Assembly: GCF_000332495.1 (NCBI RefSeq)
Contig: NZ_AOGW02000006.1
Coordinates: 620,001-684,000, forward strand
Reading direction: 5' to 3'
Source: Leptospira terpstrae serovar Hualin str. LT 11-33 = ATCC 700639
GTDB taxonomy: Bacteria > Spirochaetota > Leptospiria > Leptospirales > Leptospiraceae
DNA: 64,000 nucleotides
Shown: positions 36,985-46,279 of the stretch, piece after piece
Layout of the letters: each line of letters opens with the position of its first letter
How positions within the stretch are numbered: the first letter of the stretch is position 1
Notes under the pieces: generated by a model
What the model saw: only the letters and a program-made list of their open reading frames with translations
Databases searched by the model: none
What the model was told of the DNA's origin: nothing
Made by a program: the position numbers and the translations under genes

Positions 36985-38109
36985 ATGATCAATCGTGTTA
37001 AAATTCATTTCGAGCAAGAAAGAGATTACCTTCCATTAGAGGCAGTCAGAACATTACCCGAATTCTTCAAACAAATGATGGGTGGGAATGGATTGTATCT
37101 TAAAGGATATGACACTCCCATTCGTGCAAAGTTCAAAGGGGAAAGACCAGACGGTGCACATATTTGGGAATTAGAGACCATTCCTGAATTAATCGAAACT
37201 ATTTTTACAGTGCAAGCAACTCCTAGTTTCCATGTAGAAGTGGATTATGAACTGATAAACCAAAAAGACAATCTCCTTCTTGGAAAAATCATAGACCGAA
37301 GACAAACCTATGCTACGAGACAAGATCCGAGAAATGAAAAAGTTCGAGGAAATGTTGTAGCATCAAATTTTTTAGTCGCAAAAACTAATATCGATTTTTC
37401 AAAGCTAACCGGGGTTAGCTCGCAAGTGATCCTTTCGGATATTCAACGAACTGTCTTAAAGGATTACCCACAATCAAAAGTGGTATTTCTTTCAGTCTCA
37501 ATTCATAGTGATGAAATTGATTTGATGAAGGAACACAAAAAACCTCTTTTTATATTGGATACGGAAACCTTTGAGTCTTTTTCCTCTGAAGATGTGTTCA
37601 ATCCCAAAAAAACCTTTGAAGATGAATTTTTATTGGATGATAAAATCCAAGAGTATAAAAAGAAAAAAATTGGTTCTTATATCTATTACCCTCTATTCAT
37701 TCAAATGAAAGACATGCATTTTTTTGCATATATTTCACTCGAGACGGAAAGACCCGGAATTCCTGGTGAAGTATTGGATTTGTTTAAAGAGGTTGAACGT
37801 ACGTTTCAAGAAAGAATCATGGACTCAAATACCCATATTCTTGATATCAAACAAAACGTACTGAACGTTTCCCGAGGTGGGGTCGCCTTGGAAGTTAACG
37901 ATATGGAAATTATTAGAGCACTGAAAGTGAAACCTACATTTACTTTAGATATCAATTTTAAATTGCAAGCTCCGATCCGGATGGCAGTAGAATTGCGACA
38001 TCTGGAAGAGGTGAATGACTATTTTAGATTGGGTGGAAGGATCACAGGTGTGAGCGGAGATAAAAAAGCCAAAGAGATTTATCACAGTCTTATTGATTTT
38101 TTTGGCTAA
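36985..38109 (+). CDS. PilZ-like domain protein (DUF1577 type)
   Basis: A 374-residue soluble protein. The N-terminal 150 residues are beta-rich with an Arg-rich stretch ([13 protein letters not shown], about 110-122). Residues about 160-285 form an alpha/beta region. The C-terminal segment has a PilZ-type motif [13 protein letters not shown] (pattern Asn/Asp-x-Ser-x2-Gly), a hallmark of c-di-GMP binding, near residue 292. It looks like Leptospira PilZ-related families, and resembles 52512-53684. Whether it binds c-di-GMP is untested. It starts 2 nt after the OmpA stop and precedes hisS. Confidence 0.7.
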   Translation: MINRVKIHFEQERDYLPLEAVRTLPEFFKQMMGGNGLYLKGYDTPIRAKFKGERPDGAHIWELETIPELIETIFTVQATPSFHVEVDYELINQKDNLLLGKIIDRRQTYATRQDPRNEKVRGNVVASNFLVAKTNIDFSKLTGVSSQVILSDIQRTVLKDYPQSKVVFLSVSIHSDEIDLMKEHKKPLFILDTETFESFSSEDVFNPKKTFEDEFLLDDKIQEYKKKKIGSYIYYPLFIQMKDMHFFAYISLETERPGIPGEVLDLFKEVERTFQERIMDSNTHILDIKQNVLNVSRGGVALEVNDMEIIRALKVKPTFTLDINFKLQAPIRMAVELRHLEEVNDYFRLGGRITGVSGDKKAKEIYHSLIDFFG

Positions 38110-38135
38110 TCTGCGCAGGTTCCAGGGGCCATACA

Positions 38136-39449
38136 TTGAAAGAACAAAAACTAACAACAGAAAACTATAAAGGCACTAGGGATTTTTATCCTGAAGATAT
38201 GCGCCTTCGCAATTATTTATTCTCGGTCATGAAAGATGTCGTCAGGTCGTATGGATACGAAGAATACGATGGACCTATGGTAGAATCATTGGATCTTTAC
38301 AGAGCCAAAACGGGTGAGGAAATCGTAGGAAAACAAATTTATAATTTCATTGATAAGGGAGATCGCGAAGTTGCAATTCGTCCCGAAATGACACCAACTG
38401 TTGCTAGGATGGTGGCAAAAAAATTACGCGACTTACCTCGCCCTATTCGTTGGTTTTCCATTCCTAACCTTTGGAGATACGAACAACCTGGCCTCGGCCG
38501 ACTGCGGGAACATTGGCAATTGAATGTAGATATGTTTGGTGTGACAAGTAGTAGAGCCGAATTGGAAATATTGTCTTTGGCTTGCGATATTTTATTTGCT
38601 TTTGGTGCACCAAGGAATAGTTTTAAAGTTACCATTTCTCATAGATCACTTCTCGACGAATTTTTGTTAGATGGTTTGAAAGTAAGTCCAAACCAAGCTC
38701 ATGAAGTTTCAAAAATTTTGGACAAAAAAAACAAAATTACTGAAGATGAATATGTTGCACTTGTTTCGAAAACAATTCCGAACGATCCTTCCGCGATTTC
38801 TAAAATCAATTTGTTTTTGGCATCTACTACAGAAACTTTGAATCAGATTCCTGGTATCAAAGAAGAAACTTTAAATGCCATTCGAACTTTGTTTGAAGAT
38901 TTGAAAACTATCGGATTACAAGACATCATCTATTTTGACCCATCAGTGGTTAGAGGTTTTGACTATTATACAGGTTTTATATTTGAAATTTTTGATACGT
39001 CCCCGCAGAACAAACGTTCGCTATATGGCGGAGGAAGGTATGATAATTTAATTGGTCTTTTTTCCAATGAGGAACTTTCTGGAATTGGATTTGGACTTGG
39101 TGATGTAACTCTCCAAAATTTTTTAACAGCACATAATTTGTTACCAAAATTTTCAAGTGATTCCACTGTATATATTCCACTACTAGATGAGTCTTCATTT
39201 ACAGAGAACCATAACTTTGCGAAAGAACTACGAAAGGAAAAGATTGCCACTGAGGTGTCTTTAGTTTCTCAAAAGATGGGAAAACAACTTTCGTATGCAG
39301 AGAAAAAAGGATATCGATGGATCCTTCTTCGCGGGGAAGACGAAATCAAAGCGGGAACTGTGACTTTAAAAGATATGGCAACTCGTAACCAATGGACGTC
39401 TTCATTTCCTGAAGCACTTCAAAAGATAAAAGAAGAGCTTTCTAAATGA
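38136..39449 (+). CDS. hisS: Histidine--tRNA ligase
   Basis: A 437-residue class II synthetase. Motif 1 falls around '[14 protein letters not shown]', motif 2 around '[28 protein letters not shown]' and motif 3 around 'GIGFGLGDV'. The HisS-specific stretch [14 protein letters not shown] is present, followed by a C-terminal anticodon-binding domain. It charges tRNA-His. The start is TTG at 38136, with AGGGG 8 nt upstream. It is coupled to the PAP2 gene by a 4 bp ATGA overlap. Confidence 0.96.
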   Translation: MKEQKLTTENYKGTRDFYPEDMRLRNYLFSVMKDVVRSYGYEEYDGPMVESLDLYRAKTGEEIVGKQIYNFIDKGDREVAIRPEMTPTVARMVAKKLRDLPRPIRWFSIPNLWRYEQPGLGRLREHWQLNVDMFGVTSSRAELEILSLACDILFAFGAPRNSFKVTISHRSLLDEFLLDGLKVSPNQAHEVSKILDKKNKITEDEYVALVSKTIPNDPSAISKINLFLASTTETLNQIPGIKEETLNAIRTLFEDLKTIGLQDIIYFDPSVVRGFDYYTGFIFEIFDTSPQNKRSLYGGGRYDNLIGLFSNEELSGIGFGLGDVTLQNFLTAHNLLPKFSSDSTVYIPLLDESSFTENHNFAKELRKEKIATEVSLVSQKMGKQLSYAEKKGYRWILLRGEDEIKAGTVTLKDMATRNQWTSSFPEALQKIKEELSK

Positions 39450-39979
39450 ATTTGATTTCTACTATCGACTTAAAGCTATCTATTTGGATCCAAAAGTATT
39501 TACACCATCCAAAGCTTAGTTGGGTTTTGTCCAGAGTCAATCGTGGGGAAATGTTTGCTTTAGTTTTGTTGCCCCTTATGTTTTTGAGTGAATTATACAA
39601 ACCAGTTTACTTTAGTTTGCCTTTTGTACTCGTATTCACTTACATAACGGATCGTTTGGTATTGGTGTTAAAAAAATACTTCGCTAGGAAACGTCCCCTA
39701 GTTAGTGTTATGGGAAAAGTAGATTCCAATCCAGATATGAAACACTCCTTTCCCTCGGCACATAGTGCTAATTCGATTGTCGTATCTACAATTTTGGTGT
39801 TTGCCTTTCATGAAACTCCCTATTTCTTTTTCTTTAGTTTATTTGCGGGTGTGGGACGGCTTGTAACCTTACACCATTTTGTAAGTGATATTGTGGGAGG
39901 ATGGATCATTGGTTTTGGAATTGGACTAATTGCAGTTCTATTTCATTTTTATCTATGGCCATATTGTTTGACACTATGA
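39446..39979 (+). CDS. PAP2-family membrane phosphatase
   Basis: A 177-residue protein with four or five hydrophobic segments. The three PAP2 signatures are KKYFARKRP (Lys-x6-Arg-Pro), PSAHSANS (Pro-Ser-x-His) and [18 protein letters not shown] (Arg, His, Asp). Family members hydrolyse lipid phosphates such as undecaprenyl or phosphatidic/lipid A phosphates. It sits in a 4 bp overlap with hisS and with an acyltransferase, so a role in lipid A or lipid remodelling is plausible. Confidence 0.92.
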   Translation: MNLISTIDLKLSIWIQKYLHHPKLSWVLSRVNRGEMFALVLLPLMFLSELYKPVYFSLPFVLVFTYITDRLVLVLKKYFARKRPLVSVMGKVDSNPDMKHSFPSAHSANSIVVSTILVFAFHETPYFFFFSLFAGVGRLVTLHHFVSDIVGGWIIGFGIGLIAVLFHFYLWPYCLTL

Positions 39980-40884
39980 AACATATTGGATATTTTTTCT
40001 CATTTTTAATCGTATATCTATTTTATTTTCCGTTTAAAATTCTTCCATATAAGTGGTGTTTGGCGTATGGAATTTTTTTAACCAAACTTCTTTATCCACT
40101 GGATAAAAAACACCAGAAGGTAGCGGCAGATAATATTCGGTTTGCATTCCCGAATTATTCTGAAGAACAAATTCAAAGTTTAGTAAAAGCTCATTACAGA
40201 CATTTGGGGATCTTACTTGCTCATACACTTTGGGCGCCACGGATGACAAAAAAATGGTTGGATGAAAATTTGATTATTGATGCAGAAAGCCTACAAATCG
40301 AAGAAGAAACCAAAAAACAAGGAGTAGGAGTGATCTTAATTTCTGGTCACTTTGGCACTTGGGAAATTTTAGTTCAATTTTTGGGAATCCGAATGAAGGG
40401 CGGCGGTATTTACAAAAAGGTGAGAAACCCCTTTGTCGATCGGCTTTTACGCAGTATGCGTTCTAAAAATGGAGTGGTCCTTGTTCCTGTGCAAGAGTCT
40501 ACTCAAGTGATCAAACTTCTGAAACAAGGTTATTGGATAGGTTTTGGTGCTGACCAAAATGCTGGAAAAGCAGGAATTTTTGTTCCCTTTATGAATCGCC
40601 AAGCCTCTACCTTTGTGGGTCCGGCCCTAATGGCTTACTTAACTGGAGCCAAAATGTTATATTATTCAGTGTTAGCTGGTGAAAACGGAAAAGTGATCGT
40701 TCGAGTGAAGGATTTAGGTTTTGTTGATAAAAAACTTTATCCATCAAAAGACGATGTGATCAGACATTATACGGAACTATGGACCAAAACTTTGGAAGAA
40801 GAAGTGAAGTTGTTTCCGGAGCAGTACTTTTGGGTGCACCGTCGTTGGAGAACCCAACCGCAAGTCACCGGAAACAATCAGTAA
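39976..40884 (+). CDS. LpxL/HtrB-type lipid A acyltransferase
   Basis: A 302-residue membrane-associated protein. One N-terminal helix (residues 5-25) precedes the acyltransferase domain, with the catalytic dyad in SGHFGTWEI (His-x4-Glu) near residue 120 and the downstream [18 protein letters not shown] motif. It should add a secondary acyl chain to lipid A or a similar glycolipid at the inner membrane. ATG 39976 overlaps the PAP2 stop (ATGA); earlier in-frame starts at 39901 and 39958 would lie within PAP2. It ends 9 nt before the convergent pntA, with a hairpin between. Confidence 0.9.
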   Translation: MKHIGYFFSFLIVYLFYFPFKILPYKWCLAYGIFLTKLLYPLDKKHQKVAADNIRFAFPNYSEEQIQSLVKAHYRHLGILLAHTLWAPRMTKKWLDENLIIDAESLQIEEETKKQGVGVILISGHFGTWEILVQFLGIRMKGGGIYKKVRNPFVDRLLRSMRSKNGVVLVPVQESTQVIKLLKQGYWIGFGADQNAGKAGIFVPFMNRQASTFVGPALMAYLTGAKMLYYSVLAGENGKVIVRVKDLGFVDKKLYPSKDDVIRHYTELWTKTLEEEVKLFPEQYFWVHRRWRTQPQVTGNNQ

Positions 40885-40885
40885 G

Positions 40886-40906
40886 TCTCGGAGTTATTCT
40901 CCGAGA
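40886..40906. terminator. Terminator hairpin with the pntA stop in its loop
   Basis: A perfect 8 bp stem, TCTCGGAG and CTCCGAGA, with loop TTATT. The minus-strand stop codon (40894-40896) is the loop. It closes two convergent genes whose ends are 9 nt apart. Confidence 0.8.
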
Positions 40907-42021
40907 AGTGCTAGCGTAGGTTTGTGACGAACTGAACCATTTTCTGCAATCATACATGCATTAATGATCTCATCTTCCAAGTTGATGTTGAATTGTTTTT
41001 CTTTGTTCACAAATAACTTGAGGAAGTTCACAATATTTTTTGCATACATCTTACTTGCATCCATTGGCTGGGTGCTTTGTAGATTTGAGTTTCCAATAAT
41101 TGTGATGCCTTTATAAACAATTGTTTTATCGTTTTCTGTAACTTCACAGTTACCACCGTTGACTGCTGCCAAATCTACGATTACAGAACCTTGTCTCATT
41201 TTATCTACCATCTCTTTTGTGATGAGTAGAGGTGCTTTTTTTCCTGGAATCAGAGCTGTCGTAATGATGATATCTGCTTTTTCAGCAAATTTCGCAATAG
41301 CTTCTTTTTGGCGTCTTTGGTAGTCTTCTGTTTGCTCTACCGCATAACCACCTGTATTCGATGCATCAGCTGCACCTTCTACTTCCACAAATTTTGCTCC
41401 AAGAGACATACACTGCTCTTTTACTTCTGGTCTTGTATCAAATACATCCACTACAGCTCCCAGTCGGCGGGAAGTTGCGATAGCTTGCAGGCCAGCAACA
41501 CCAGCACCAAGAATGAGGACTCTTGCAGGAGTGATAGTTCCTGCTGCCGTAGTCAACATCGGGAAAAAACGACTGTAATTGGAAGCAGCAAGTAATACTG
41601 CTTTGTATCCAGAAACAGTTGCTTGGCTACTGAGAACATCCATGGATTGCGCGCGAGTGATTCGCGGGATAGTATCCATAGAGAATATTTTAAAGGAAGC
41701 ATTTGCAATTTCTTTTACTTTTTTTGGAAAAGCGAGTGGAGAAAGTGTAGCAATGTAGATTTTATCTTTGCCGATTTTTTTGGCACTTGTTTCATCCAAA
41801 GCATGAATGGAAACTACAATGTCCGATCCAGAGAGAATTGAATCTCTTGATTCAATTGTTGCACCGACATCTTTATAATCTTGGTCGGAGAAAAATGCAT
41901 TGTCCCCAGCTGTAGTTTCAACTGAAACAGTGAAACCTAACTTTTTCAAAGGGTCAACAACATCCGGAGTGATTGCCACTCGGTTTTCATAAGATGGTTC
42001 TTTGATTACGCCTATTTTCAT
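40894..42021 (-). CDS. pntAA: NAD(P) transhydrogenase, alpha subunit part 1
   Basis: A 375-residue protein matching the NAD-binding subunit of transhydrogenase: 'KEPSYENRVAITPDVV' at the N-terminus, 'LGAGVAGLQAIATSRRLGAVVDVFDTRP' Rossmann loop and 'DLAAVNGGNCE'. It binds NAD(H) and passes hydride to the NADP part (PntB) with proton movement. A split pntAA usually lies with pntAB and pntB, but neither is here: the next downstream gene on this strand is absent and a convergent gene follows. It could also be alanine dehydrogenase-like, but the RAQSMDVLSSQ segment is Pnt-specific. It starts 1 nt after the UXS gene. Confidence 0.9.
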   Translation of the reverse strand: MKIGVIKEPSYENRVAITPDVVDPLKKLGFTVSVETTAGDNAFFSDQDYKDVGATIESRDSILSGSDIVVSIHALDETSAKKIGKDKIYIATLSPLAFPKKVKEIANASFKIFSMDTIPRITRAQSMDVLSSQATVSGYKAVLLAASNYSRFFPMLTTAAGTITPARVLILGAGVAGLQAIATSRRLGAVVDVFDTRPEVKEQCMSLGAKFVEVEGAADASNTGGYAVEQTEDYQRRQKEAIAKFAEKADIIITTALIPGKKAPLLITKEMVDKMRQGSVIVDLAAVNGGNCEVTENDKTIVYKGITIIGNSNLQSTQPMDASKMYAKNIVNFLKLFVNKEKQFNINLEDEIINACMIAENGSVRHKPTLALLGE

Positions 42022-42022
42022 T

Positions 42023-42955
42023 TTATACTCTTTTGCTAAAATATTCGATGGTTTTTTTTACGCCTTCCACTAACGGGACGGTCGTTGAATAATTCAATTT
42101 TTCTTTCGCTAAACTCAAGTTTGGTTTTCTTCGTGTCGGGTCGTCTTGTGGAAGTGGAAGATAAATAATTTTAGATTTACTTCCCGTTTCTTTGATTACA
42201 AGTTCTGCCAATTCCTTCACAGTAAATTCGCCTTCATTGCCTAAGTTTACGGGTCCAATGAAACCTTCTGTGTTCATCATCGTTATGATTCCGCGAACTA
42301 AGTCATCCACATAACAGAAGGATCGAGTTTGACTACCATCACCATAAATAGTGATGTTTTCTCCGCGTAACGCTTGTACGATAAAGTTACTTACCACACG
42401 ACCGTCATCCGGAATCATACGCGGACCATAGGTATTAAAAATACGGATCACACGAATGTCGACAGCATGTTGGCGGTGGTAATCAAAACATAAAGTTTCC
42501 GCAACTCGTTTCCCTTCGTCATAACAACTACGGATTCCGATTGTATTTACATTTCCCCAATATGATTCAGTTTGCGGGTGTTCGAGTGGATTTCCATAAA
42601 CTTCAGAGGTACTTGCCTGGAGGATTCGCGCCTTCACTCGTTTGGCAAGTCCAAGCATATTCATCATACCCAAAACATTTGTTTTGATGGTTTTGATCGG
42701 GTTACTTTGGTAATGCACTGGAGAGGCTGGGCAAGCCATATTGTAGATTTGATCCACTTCTAATTTGATGGAGTCCGTAATATCATGGCGGATTAGTTCA
42801 AAATTTGGATTGGGAAGAAGGTGGGTTAGATTTTCCTTTCTTCCTGTATGGAAATTGTCCAATACGATGATCTGATTTCCCTCGTTCAGAAGAGTTTCTG
42901 CAAGATGGGATCCGATAAATCCGGCTCCACCTGTGATAAGGATTCTTTTTGCCAT
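42023..42955 (-). CDS. UDP-glucuronate decarboxylase-like SDR
   Basis: A 310-residue extended SDR with [11 protein letters not shown] at the N-terminus, [15 protein letters not shown] after beta-4, SEVYG and catalytic SCYDEGKR (Tyr-x3-Lys, near residue 146), and [10 protein letters not shown]. That combination, with the Tyr-Asp-Glu-Gly-Lys-Arg segment, is typical of UXS enzymes making UDP-xylose from UDP-glucuronate. It probably supplies xylose or 4-keto-arabinose for a surface glycan. It sits between an M50-like gene and pntAA in a long minus-strand run. Confidence 0.9.
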   Translation of the reverse strand: MAKRILITGGAGFIGSHLAETLLNEGNQIIVLDNFHTGRKENLTHLLPNPNFELIRHDITDSIKLEVDQIYNMACPASPVHYQSNPIKTIKTNVLGMMNMLGLAKRVKARILQASTSEVYGNPLEHPQTESYWGNVNTIGIRSCYDEGKRVAETLCFDYHRQHAVDIRVIRIFNTYGPRMIPDDGRVVSNFIVQALRGENITIYGDGSQTRSFCYVDDLVRGIITMMNTEGFIGPVNLGNEGEFTVKELAELVIKETGSKSKIIYLPLPQDDPTRRKPNLSLAKEKLNYSTTVPLVEGVKKTIEYFSKRV

Positions 42956-42987
42956 TGAGATTCTATATTTATGAAGTCGGTGTCCTA

Positions 42988-43005
42988 CGCAAATGAAAAT
43001 TTGCG
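42988..43005. terminator. Hairpin with GAAA loop after the M50-like gene
   Basis: CGCAAAT and ATTTGCG pair (7 bp) around GAAA, 8 nt beyond the M50-like gene's stop on the minus strand. There is no T-run afterwards, so it may be a processing hairpin or a weak terminator in an operon rather than a full stop. Confidence 0.45.
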
Positions 43006-43012
43006 CGAGGCC

Positions 43013-43894
43013 TTAAGGACTATTGTCTTTAGGGGGGAAGTCTTGGAACAAATTGGGGGGCAAAACGATCCCACTTTCTGGATCAACTCCACGTTTTTCC
43101 AACCAAAGTTTTGCTTCTGGAGAAAGGTCTCCCGGAAATCTCTCAAAAGATTCTTCCATATCCGGAAAATCATGGGTTTCTTCGTGGCTAAGCGAACTGC
43201 GTAGGGACATAAAAATAATCCCGATGCTGAGAAGTGACCAAAGAGTTGCAATCATGTAACCGAGAACAACTACTACAGTCGGAACTTCCTGATTCTGTAA
43301 GTCTTCTGGTCCTAACCCGGCCATCCAAAAAGCTAGAATTCCCGCATCTGTTTCTGTAAGTCTTTCTGCAAAGTCAGAAAGATCATACAATGAATAGAGA
43401 GAGATACTAGTTCCTAAAAAAACTAAGGATAGGATCGAAATCGTTTCGCCTAACATACCGGTAACGAGAATTCCTACACCCCAAAAAATACCTGTAAAAT
43501 AGGCAAGGTCACCCAGTTTGGAATACAATACGCTTACAGAAATAAGGAACATACCAAACAAAATCATTGTTTGGCGAGCATGGCGACCTTGGAATCCTAA
43601 ACGAAGTAAAAAAGCTCCCACAAGAGAAGAACCAATGTAACCAGCAGAAACAACGAGGATAAAAGAACCACGAAACGAAGCAGGAACAGCAATGGTTTCC
43701 CCACCTTCATTTCCGTGAAGGGCGATTCCTTTCACAACTCCGCCACTGAAGAGAGCAGCAGTGGCATGGCAAATTTCATGGATGAGTACAACAAATTCTT
43801 TGAGGTAAGATGTGAATTGGTGATCCCAAAACGCAACTAAGCTCAAAATCAAAGAGAGAAAAATGACAAATTTGACCGGTTTTTCTGCCATCAT
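43013..43894 (-). CDS. M50-like membrane metalloprotease
   Basis: A 293-residue polytopic protein with five or six membrane segments. Near residue 37-42 is HEICH, the zinc-binding HExxH within a helix, preceded by a hydrophobic segment, as in the M50B/site-2-protease-like group. The usual second motif (NxxPxPxLDG) is not obvious, so it may be an M50-like non-proteolytic relative. The C-terminus is a polar cytoplasmic tail. It lies 15 nt after the SpoIIE phosphatase gene, so a regulated intramembrane role is possible but not shown. Confidence 0.78.
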   Translation of the reverse strand: MMAEKPVKFVIFLSLILSLVAFWDHQFTSYLKEFVVLIHEICHATAALFSGGVVKGIALHGNEGGETIAVPASFRGSFILVVSAGYIGSSLVGAFLLRLGFQGRHARQTMILFGMFLISVSVLYSKLGDLAYFTGIFWGVGILVTGMLGETISILSLVFLGTSISLYSLYDLSDFAERLTETDAGILAFWMAGLGPEDLQNQEVPTVVVVLGYMIATLWSLLSIGIIFMSLRSSLSHEETHDFPDMEESFERFPGDLSPEAKLWLEKRGVDPESGIVLPPNLFQDFPPKDNSP

Positions 43895-43909
43895 CGATTT
43901 AAATATCGG

Positions 43910-46279
43910 CTAGTTGGGTGTAAAAGAAAGACCAATAAATGTAATATCATCCGATTGTTCTCGGTTCCCACGAAAATTTGTCATCTTAGCATCTAGAAGT
44001 GGAGGAATTTCTTTTACCGTTTTTTCGGCATTAAAATGTAAAAACTCAATTAATGTCTCTTCTCCAAAAATTTCATCCCTTTCGCTGAAGGCTTCCGTGA
44101 TTCCATCGGAGTATAGGAAGAGTTTGGTTCCTGGTAATAATTTTAATTCTTGGGCATGGTAATCGGTTTCTAAAATTCCTAGAACTCTTTGTGTTTTGGA
44201 ATGTAATTTGATTTGTCCATCAGCGCGCATTTCAATCAAGGAAAGATGGCCTGCATTGACATACTTAAAGATATTTTCATTGGAATCAAAAATTCCACCA
44301 AGAAGTGTCATAAATTCATTCCCTTTATAACGCGCTCGGAAAAATGAATTGATTTCACGAAATAGTCCTTCAAGGGAAGTTCCATTTCTAAGTTGTTCTC
44401 TCACAATTCCTTTAATCGCACTGACTAAAAATCCAGTTCCTAATCCATGTCCCGCAACGTCACCTAACAGAACTATCATTTTTGTTTGAGAAACTGGAAT
44501 GATATCTAAGTAATCTCCAGAGATTCCCACAGCAGGTTTAGAAATATAACCATAGTCAATTCCTTTCACTTCGCTTGGTAAAATTAAACGTAGCGTATTG
44601 TCAACAATAGATGCGGTTTGGATATCTCTTACAATTTTACGTTTTTGAATTTCATCTTCAAGCAAACTGTAGTTCTCAAGTAACATTCCCGAAATTTTCA
44701 CAACTTCGTTTATAAATTTCAATTCTCCGATGGAAAAATATTTTTTATCTAACTTTTCCCCAATAAGAATCATAGCCTGAATGTTTTTTTTATTCGAAGA
44801 TGAATCGTAAGCTGGAAATGCTAACTGTACATGTAAACCTTTCAAAAAATTATAAAGAGTTTCTCGAAGACCAATTCCATACTCTAAGTGAGAAGTGACT
44901 GTTACTCTGTCTGTACTTGTAAAATAATTCCATATTTCTGATTGGGGAGAAATACGAACAAAATTAATATTTCTTAAATCGGTACTCGCAAATTGATCCC
45001 CCGGAATTAAGATAATGATATTTGAAACATTAACTGTTTCTTTTACAGTGCGATTGATAGTGAGAATTGTTTTTCGCATGGAAAGAGGAGAAGATAATAA
45101 TGCAGTAATTTTGTTAATCCCTTCACTAAGTTTGGGATTTTGTTCAAAAAACCAGTAATCAAATAATTCCTTCACCCGAAGTTTGAGCGGAATTAGATAA
45201 GCAGTAACTAAAAAAAGATAAATAAGATTAAAAACCCAACGGTCTTTTAGATAACGAATCGGAAGAATAAAATCTAATATAAAAATAGAACCAATATATG
45301 TACCCAAAATTATGGAAACTAAAATTAAAGTCACAATACTTGGAGTAAAAATGACTAATGACGGGACAAAAGTATATCGGTATGTCCCATAAAAGAAAGA
45401 GAGGATAAACAAAAGATAGGTGAAAATAAAAAGAGATCTATGAACAAAAAACCAAGGATATCCATCAAAAAATAGGATACTGGTTGGAAGGGCTACATAA
45501 AGGATTATTGAAAAAACTAAAACGATTCTTTTGATGAGTGCTTCTTCTTGAGGTTTTGATCGAATAATTTCATAGACGTTAGCAATGATATTGATGGAAC
45601 CAAACAAAACCGTGATAGCATGAGCAACTAACACAACTCTTTCGATTAGGACCATGTCGTATTTTTCTTGTGATGCGATCATCGCCATGATAAAGGAAAT
45701 TAATACTTGAGGTAATAGCCACTTGGAGTTGATTTCTTTTCCTCGAAGTCGATAGATTAGATGGTATTGGAGAAAACTTCCTAAATATAATGTTAGAACA
45801 AAAAGAAAAATCGAATTATTAAAAGTTAATACAAAAACATTAGATAATATAACTAGTCCAAAATTAAAGAAAAAACCAAAAATTAAACCATCCCTTGTGG
45901 AATAGTAAAAGTAAACAGCAATGGCTAAACTAAAAAACGCTAAAAATAAATCAGAAAAAAATACACCAAGTACATCAGTTTTACGTATAGTGGTTAACTT
46001 AAAATCTTCCTCATAAATATTTCCTTCGGTATCTTTAATGTGTAATCGAAAGGTTTCTATATTAGAAAAATCTATTATGGAATCAAACTTTTCTAAATCT
46101 TCCCGAACCACCGAGTTTCCCCAGTGTGCTTTGTTTCCATCTCCAATATTGACAATAAGCCCGGAAGGGTAATGGTAAAAGGGGAGTCTTTTTGTGTTGT
46201 TTTGAAATCCAATAAACGCAAAGAGAAGAATCAAAAAAAACAAAAGAGAGGATAAAATTGTAATCGCAAGCTCTCTCAT
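43910..46279 (-). CDS. Membrane sensor - GAF - SpoIIE phosphatase
   Basis: A 789-residue protein. TM1 precedes an extracytoplasmic domain (about 30-100), then 7 or 8 membrane segments (to about 370), a GAF-like region (about 385-520) and a SpoIIE PP2C domain (about 550-785). The phosphatase metal motifs are intact: SGDYLDI, GDVAGHGLG, NAGHLS, SDGITEA and QSDDITF. It overlaps the preceding gene by 4 bp, and that gene encodes a similar but catalytically lost protein. It should dephosphorylate a phosphorylated antagonist protein; the STAS substrate is not in this operon. Confidence 0.92.
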   Translation of the reverse strand: MRELAITILSSLLFFLILLFAFIGFQNNTKRLPFYHYPSGLIVNIGDGNKAHWGNSVVREDLEKFDSIIDFSNIETFRLHIKDTEGNIYEEDFKLTTIRKTDVLGVFFSDLFLAFFSLAIAVYFYYSTRDGLIFGFFFNFGLVILSNVFVLTFNNSIFLFVLTLYLGSFLQYHLIYRLRGKEINSKWLLPQVLISFIMAMIASQEKYDMVLIERVVLVAHAITVLFGSINIIANVYEIIRSKPQEEALIKRIVLVFSIILYVALPTSILFFDGYPWFFVHRSLFIFTYLLFILSFFYGTYRYTFVPSLVIFTPSIVTLILVSIILGTYIGSIFILDFILPIRYLKDRWVFNLIYLFLVTAYLIPLKLRVKELFDYWFFEQNPKLSEGINKITALLSSPLSMRKTILTINRTVKETVNVSNIIILIPGDQFASTDLRNINFVRISPQSEIWNYFTSTDRVTVTSHLEYGIGLRETLYNFLKGLHVQLAFPAYDSSSNKKNIQAMILIGEKLDKKYFSIGELKFINEVVKISGMLLENYSLLEDEIQKRKIVRDIQTASIVDNTLRLILPSEVKGIDYGYISKPAVGISGDYLDIIPVSQTKMIVLLGDVAGHGLGTGFLVSAIKGIVREQLRNGTSLEGLFREINSFFRARYKGNEFMTLLGGIFDSNENIFKYVNAGHLSLIEMRADGQIKLHSKTQRVLGILETDYHAQELKLLPGTKLFLYSDGITEAFSERDEIFGEETLIEFLHFNAEKTVKEIPPLLDAKMTNFRGNREQSDDITFIGLSFTPN

